Shown one piece after another: positions 60,011 to 64,000 of a stretch of 64,000 nucleotides of DNA. The position numbers were made by a program, and so were the translations under genes. Numbering within the stretch: the first letter of the stretch is position 1; every line of letters begins with the position of its first letter. The stretch lies in the NCBI GenBank assembly GCA_000514715.1, contig AZWL01000013.1, positions 124,001-188,000 of the forward strand. The letters are read 5' to 3'. The DNA is from Streptomyces sp. CNH099. Lineage in GTDB: Bacteria; Actinomycetota; Actinomycetes; Streptomycetales; Streptomycetaceae. Below the pieces are notes generated by a model. That model was not told the origin of the DNA, did not search any database, and was given only the letters and a program-made list of their open reading frames with translations.

Positions 60011-61321
60011 ATGGAAGCGCTCGCCGCGCTGGCCGAGCTGGCGGAAGAACGTATCGACCACCGCTTCAAGGGCCTGCCGCCCGACGCCGCCGGCAGCACC
60101 GTCGGCGAGCTGGCCGCCGCGCGCCGGTCGCTGTTCACCGGCGGCTTCACCACCCCCGTGCTGGCGCTCTCCGCCCCCGCGCTGGAGCACAACCTCGGCG
60201 CGCTCGCCCGCTTCGCCGCCGCACACGGCCTCGCCTTCGCGCCGCACGGCAAGACGACGATGGCCCCGCAGCTCTTCGCCCGCCAGCTCGACCGGGGCGC
60301 CTGGGGCATCACGGTCGCGGTCCCCCACCAGGCCCGGGTGGCGCGGGCGTTCGGCGTCCGGCGGATCTTCCTCGCCAACGAGCTGGTCGACCCCGCGGCG
60401 CTGCGCTGGCTCGCCGGCGAGCTGGCCGCCGACCCGGACTTCCGGCTCGTCTGCTACGTCGACTCGGTGCGCGGCGTCGAGCTGATGGACGCGGCGCTGC
60501 GCGCGGCCGGGGCCGTCCGGCCGGTGGAGGTCACCGTCGAGCTGGGCGCCGGCCCGGACGCGCGCACCGGCGCCCGGACGGCGGCCGACTGCCGCGCCGT
60601 CGCCGAGGCGGCGGCGCGGGCGGGGACGCTGCGGCTGGTCGGGGTCGCCGGGTACGAGGCGGAGGCGCCGGGCGCCGACGGCGCGGCGGTGCGGGGCTGG
60701 ATGCGGCGGCTGCTGGCGCTGGCGGCGGAGCTGGACGCCGCCGGGCTCTTCGCCGACGCCGACGAGATCGTCGTCAGCGCCGGGGGCAGCGCGTGGTTCG
60801 ACGCCGTCGCCGACGGCTTCGCGGAGGCGCCGGAGCTGTCGCGGCCGGTGCTGAAGCTGCTGCGCTCGGGGGCGTACATCAGCCACGACGACGGGCACTA
60901 CAGCCGGGTGACGCCGTTCCGCCGGGTGCCCGCGGAGGGGTCGCTGGAGCCGGCGTTCCGGTTGTGGACGCAGGTGGTGTCCCGGCCGGAGCCGGGCCAG
61001 GCGTTCGTCAACGCCGGCAAGCGGGACGCCGCGTACGACCTGGACCTGCCGGTGCCGGTGGCGGTGCGCGGACTCGACGCGGCGGGCCCGGCCGATGGCG
61101 TGGGCGCGGAGCGGGCGGCGACGGGGATCACGGTGCGCAAGCTCTCGGACCAGCACGCCTGGCTGGACGTGGCGGGGGGCCCGGAGACGGCGGAGCTGGA
61201 GGTCGGGGACTGGGTGGCGCTGGCGCTGTCGCACCCGTGCACGATCTTCGACAAGTGGCAGCTGATCCCGCTGGTCGAGGCGGACGGTACGGTCACCGAG
61301 TACGTACGGACCTTCTTCTGA
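60011..61321 (+). CDS. PLP-dependent D-amino-acid deaminase/aldolase (alanine racemase-like fold)
   Basis: 436 residues from ATG 60011, GGAGG five bases upstream; the longer frame lacks a site. It has the fold-III PLP domain (GLAFAPHGKTTMAPQLFARQ) with the PLP lysine in APHGKTTMAP, and VTVELGAGPDARTGARTAAD. The C-terminal D-threonine-aldolase/D-serine-dehydratase metal domain reads ALALSHPCTIFDKWQLIPLV with His and Cys for zinc. It belongs to the D-serine dehydratase/D-threonine aldolase group. The precise substrate is unclear. It is followed after 22 bases by the D-aminoacylase. Confidence 0.88.
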   Translation: MEALAALAELAEERIDHRFKGLPPDAAGSTVGELAAARRSLFTGGFTTPVLALSAPALEHNLGALARFAAAHGLAFAPHGKTTMAPQLFARQLDRGAWGITVAVPHQARVARAFGVRRIFLANELVDPAALRWLAGELAADPDFRLVCYVDSVRGVELMDAALRAAGAVRPVEVTVELGAGPDARTGARTAADCRAVAEAAARAGTLRLVGVAGYEAEAPGADGAAVRGWMRRLLALAAELDAAGLFADADEIVVSAGGSAWFDAVADGFAEAPELSRPVLKLLRSGAYISHDDGHYSRVTPFRRVPAEGSLEPAFRLWTQVVSRPEPGQAFVNAGKRDAAYDLDLPVPVAVRGLDAAGPADGVGAERAATGITVRKLSDQHAWLDVAGGPETAELEVGDWVALALSHPCTIFDKWQLIPLVEADGTVTEYVRTFF

Positions 61322-61343
61322 GCGGCGCCGGGGAGCGGCACAC

Positions 61344-62948
61344 ATGGAACTGGTGATCCGCGGCGCCCTCGTCGTGGACGGCTCGGGGGCAGCCGGCCGC
61401 CGCGCCGACGTCGCGCTGGCCGGCGGCCGGATCGCGGCGATCAGCGCGGCGGGCGGCCCGCGGCTCACCGGCCGGCGCGTGCTCGACGCCGACGGCCTCG
61501 TGCTCGCCCCCGGCTTCGTCGACATGCACGCCCACTCCGACCTCGCCCTGCTGCGCGACCCCGAGCACACCGCGAAGGCCGCGCAGGGCGTGACGCTGGA
61601 GGTCATCGGCCAGGACGGGCTGTCGTACGCGCCCGTCGACGACCGCGTCCTCGACCCGCTCCGCCGCCAGATCGCCGGCTGGAACGGCGGCGGGCCCGGC
61701 GACTCCACCAGCGACGGGGTGGCGTTCGACTGGCGCACGGTCGGCGCGTACCTCGACCGCCTCGACCGCGGCCCCGGCGGTGACGGGATCGCCGTCAACG
61801 CCGCGTACCTCGTGCCGCAGGGCACCGTGCGGGCGCTGGCGGTCGGGTGGGAGGACCGGCCGGCGACGGACGGCGAGCTGGCGCACATGAAGCGGCTCGT
61901 CGCCGAGGGGCTGGCGCAGGGTGCGGTCGGGATGTCGTCGGGGCTGACGTACACCCCCGGCATGTACGCGCCGACCGCCGAGCTGACGGAGCTGTGCCGG
62001 GTCGTCGCGGCGCACGGCGGCTACTACTGCCCGCACCACCGCTCGTACGGTGCCGGCGCCCTCGGCGCGTACGCCGAGATGCTCGGCCTCGCCCGGGACG
62101 CCGGCTGCGCGCTGCACCTCGCGCACGCCACCATGAACTTCGACGTCAACGCCGGCCGCGCCGCCGAGCTGACCGCCCTGCTGGACCGGGCGCTGGCCGA
62201 CGGCGTCGACGTCTCGCTGGACACGTACCCCTACCTGGCCGGGTGCACCACGCTGGCGGCGCTGCTGCCGAGCTGGGCGGCGGCCGACGGCCCGGAGGCG
62301 ACGCTGGCGCGGCTGCGGGACGCGGACACGGCGGCGCGGATCCGGCACGCGTTGGACGTCGAGGGCTCCGACGGGTCGCACGGGGTGCCGATGGACTGGT
62401 CGACCATCGAGGTCTCGGGCGTCGGCGACCCGGCGCTCGCGGACTGGGTCGGACGGCGGCTGCCGGACTTCGACGCCGCCCGCCGGCTGCTGCTGGACGA
62501 CCGGCTGGCGACGACGATCCTGCAGCACGTCGGCCACGAGGAGAACGTCCGGGCGATCATGGCCCACCCCGCGCACACGGGCGGCAGCGACGGCATCCTG
62601 CACGGCGCGAAGCCGCACCCGCGGGCGTACGGCACCTTCCCGCACTACCTCGGCCACTACGTGCGCGAGCTGGGCGTCCTGACGCTGGAGGAGTGCGTCC
62701 ACCACCTCACCGCCCGGCCCGCGGCCCGGCTGCGGCTGGCGGACCGGGGGCTGGTGCGGGAGGGCTACGTGGCGGACCTGGTGCTGTTCGACCCGGCGAC
62801 GGTGGCGGCGGGGGCGACGTACGAGGAGCCCCGGCGGGGGCCGGCGGGGGTGCCGTACGTGCTGGTGGGCGGGGAGTTCGTCATCCGGGAGGGTCGGCGG
62901 ACCGCCGCGGTGCCGGGGCGGGCGGTTCGGCGGCGCGGGCGGGCCTGA
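61344..62948 (+). CDS. N-acyl-D-amino-acid deacylase (D-aminoacylase)
   Basis: 534 residues from ATG 61344. An amidohydrolase-fold enzyme that frees D-amino acids from N-acyl forms. Metal ligands are in GFVDMHAHSDLALLRDPEHT (HxH), then YYCPHHRSYGAGALGAYAEM and ALHLAHATMNFDVNAGRAAE. It also has GAVGMSSGLTYTPGMYAPTA and the C-terminal ECVHHLTARPAARLRLADRG. The end overlaps that of the receiver-domain gene by 68 bases on the other strand. Works with the PLP enzyme as one operon. Confidence 0.93.
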   Translation: MELVIRGALVVDGSGAAGRRADVALAGGRIAAISAAGGPRLTGRRVLDADGLVLAPGFVDMHAHSDLALLRDPEHTAKAAQGVTLEVIGQDGLSYAPVDDRVLDPLRRQIAGWNGGGPGDSTSDGVAFDWRTVGAYLDRLDRGPGGDGIAVNAAYLVPQGTVRALAVGWEDRPATDGELAHMKRLVAEGLAQGAVGMSSGLTYTPGMYAPTAELTELCRVVAAHGGYYCPHHRSYGAGALGAYAEMLGLARDAGCALHLAHATMNFDVNAGRAAELTALLDRALADGVDVSLDTYPYLAGCTTLAALLPSWAAADGPEATLARLRDADTAARIRHALDVEGSDGSHGVPMDWSTIEVSGVGDPALADWVGRRLPDFDAARRLLLDDRLATTILQHVGHEENVRAIMAHPAHTGGSDGILHGAKPHPRAYGTFPHYLGHYVRELGVLTLEECVHHLTARPAARLRLADRGLVREGYVADLVLFDPATVAAGATYEEPRRGPAGVPYVLVGGEFVIREGRRTAAVPGRAVRRRGRA

Positions 62949-64000
62949 GGGCGGCGGCGACGTTCACGGCGAACCTCAGCAGCGCGGCCCCCTCGTTGAC
63001 GATCACGGTGCCGAGCTGGGCCGCGGCGTCCCGGCGCTCAGGGGTGATCCGGCTGGAGAAGAACACGGCGTAGCCGGTGTACGTCCCGGAGTCGCGCCAG
63101 TCCCCCAGGTCAGACAGGCCGGCGCTCTGGTCGTCGCCGCGGGCAATGTCGGAGATCAGCAGGTCGAATTGGCCGGCGGCCATCGCCAGCTCGGCCTCCT
63201 CGCGGCTGTGCACGGCCTGGATCGAGGCGCCCTCCCGGCGCAGCACGCGGGCGAAAGTGGTGTTGTTCTCGGGATGGTCGTCGACCCACAGGATCCGCAT
63301 GCCCTCCAGCGCCAGCGGGGATGGCGGCCGGCCGGCGCCGGTGTCCCACGGGTGCGCCGGGGGGACGGTGCCGGAGTAGGCCGGCTGGAACTGGGCCGGC
63401 ATTGGCGGCATTGGGTACCCCTGCTCGCTCCTGCGCGGCGGCGAGGGCTCCGGGAACGGCAGCGGACGGCCGTAGGGCTCCTCCTCCCCGTACGGCGCGG
63501 AGCCCACCCCCACCGGCGGCTCCGCGTAGTCCGGCACCTCCACCGGCGCCGGTGCCCCCTCGCGCAGCAGCACCAGCAGCCGCTCCGCGTCCTGCACCTG
63601 CAGCAGGTCCGCCAGCAGCGACGTGAACCCCGGGTCGTCCGCGTGCTCCGGGAAGCCCACCGGCAGCCGCCGCTCCAGCTGCTCCAGGGCCGCCTCCCCG
63701 TCCTGCTCCGGCGCCGGCGCGGACAGCTCGTACTGCCCGAAGAACGCGCCGACCTCCTCGTACGAGGCGAACTCCGGCGCCGCCTCCTGCGGGTCCGGCG
63801 GCGCCGTCGCCAGCAGCGTGCGCCGCACCCGGCGGTACGTCGTGAACTCGCCCACCACGTCCTCCGCGGAGGCGTTCGAGGCACCCGTCATCATCCGGTA
63901 GAACTCCGGATAGAAGTACTGGAGCAGCAGCGTCCGGATGACCGCCTCGGGCCGGAAGCCGGACCACACCGGGTTCAGCGTGGCCTCCAGCACGAAGCCG
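62881..64000 (-). CDS. receiver-domain protein (5' end beyond window)
   Basis: At least 373 residues; the frame is open at the right edge, and GTG 63993 is only a possible start. The N-terminal region is helical (PEAVIRTLLLQYFYPEFYRM). A Pro/Glu/Tyr-rich linker runs to about 230. The C-terminal receiver domain has the acidic pair in GMRILWVDDHPENNTTFARV and the phospho-Asp in FDLLISDIARGDDQSAGLSD. No DNA-binding output follows the receiver. Its output or effector role is unknown. Confidence 0.8.
   Translation of the reverse strand, partial: GFVLEATLNPVWSGFRPEAVIRTLLLQYFYPEFYRMMTGASNASAEDVVGEFTTYRRVRRTLLATAPPDPQEAAPEFASYEEVGAFFGQYELSAPAPEQDGEAALEQLERRLPVGFPEHADDPGFTSLLADLLQVQDAERLLVLLREGAPAPVEVPDYAEPPVGVGSAPYGEEEPYGRPLPFPEPSPPRRSEQGYPMPPMPAQFQPAYSGTVPPAHPWDTGAGRPPSPLALEGMRILWVDDHPENNTTFARVLRREGASIQAVHSREEAELAMAAGQFDLLISDIARGDDQSAGLSDLGDWRDSGTYTGYAVFFSSRITPERRDAAAQLGTVIVNEGAALLRFAVNVAAALRPARAAEPPAPAPRRSADPPG

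Overview
The window is high-GC actinobacterial chromosome, almost certainly Streptomyces or a close relative. The support is extreme third-position GC, frequent GTG starts, WhiB/DUF397/DUF1707/DUF6542 families, an F420-type oxidoreductase, a Tad/Flp pilus locus and a DasR-type operator before a chitinase. The order xseA-xseB / DUF4245 / glpX / wblI-like / class I fumarase / fumC matches, from memory, the conserved Streptomyces core.

Layout. (1) 1-3.3 kb is a broken accessory segment: a truncated membrane protein at the left edge, a possible 53-codon peptide, a 91-residue membrane protein, and the 3' part of an Rhs-type polymorphic toxin whose low-GC tip differs from its high-GC core. The Rhs remnant carries an in-frame amber stop and is spliced onto a doubly damaged FAD oxidoreductase gene. 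(2) 3.3-10.8 kb looks like a small specialised-metabolism locus: MFS exporter and acyl-CoA ligase (translationally coupled), an ATP-grasp ligase, a FemAB/GNAT-like transferase, a heme-oxygenase-like probable di-iron protein and a DUF6421-like protein with an HEYHH motif. This is the best candidate for an undescribed pathway. (3) 10.8-12.1 kb is a gene-poor scar: a truncated phage tail-type glycine-rich protein, a tRNA T-arm-like fragment, paired direct repeats and a perfect 30-bp palindrome, together resembling an old integration site. (4) 12.1-41.7 kb is mostly core: ychF, ispH, xseAB, glpX, a WhiB regulator, two unrelated fumarases, a SpoIIE-type phosphatase, a PadR-controlled ABC transporter whose permease is frameshifted, AhpD, a lytic transglycosylase, PhoH, a cis-prenyltransferase and an aldo/keto reductase. 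(5) 38.4-52.4 kb holds a Tad pilus system on the minus strand: prepilin peptidase apart at 38.4 kb, then zinc-ribbon protein, CpaB, a 26-residue basic peptide, a TadZ-TadE fusion, TadE, TadA, TadB and TadC. An opposite-strand F420-type gene intervenes, then Flp pilin, TadG (apparent CTG start), a lipoprotein and an OmpA-like protein. (6) 52.4-64 kb has a secreted chitinase with a dre-like site, an Nramp-like transporter without canonical metal motifs, a secreted M14 carboxypeptidase, an AraC-type regulator, a D-amino-acid utilisation set (RidA-IclR divergent from a PLP enzyme and a D-aminoacylase) and a receiver-domain protein cut by the right edge.

How genes appear to work together: CpaB, TadA/B/C/E/G/V and Flp should build a thin pilus. 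Chitinase and carboxypeptidase supply extracellular degradation. The D-aminoacylase would release D-amino acids, the PLP enzyme would break them down and RidA would clear enamine/imine intermediates under IclR control. The PadR protein probably represses its own ABC transporter operon. All functions are read from sequence motifs; no database search was run.
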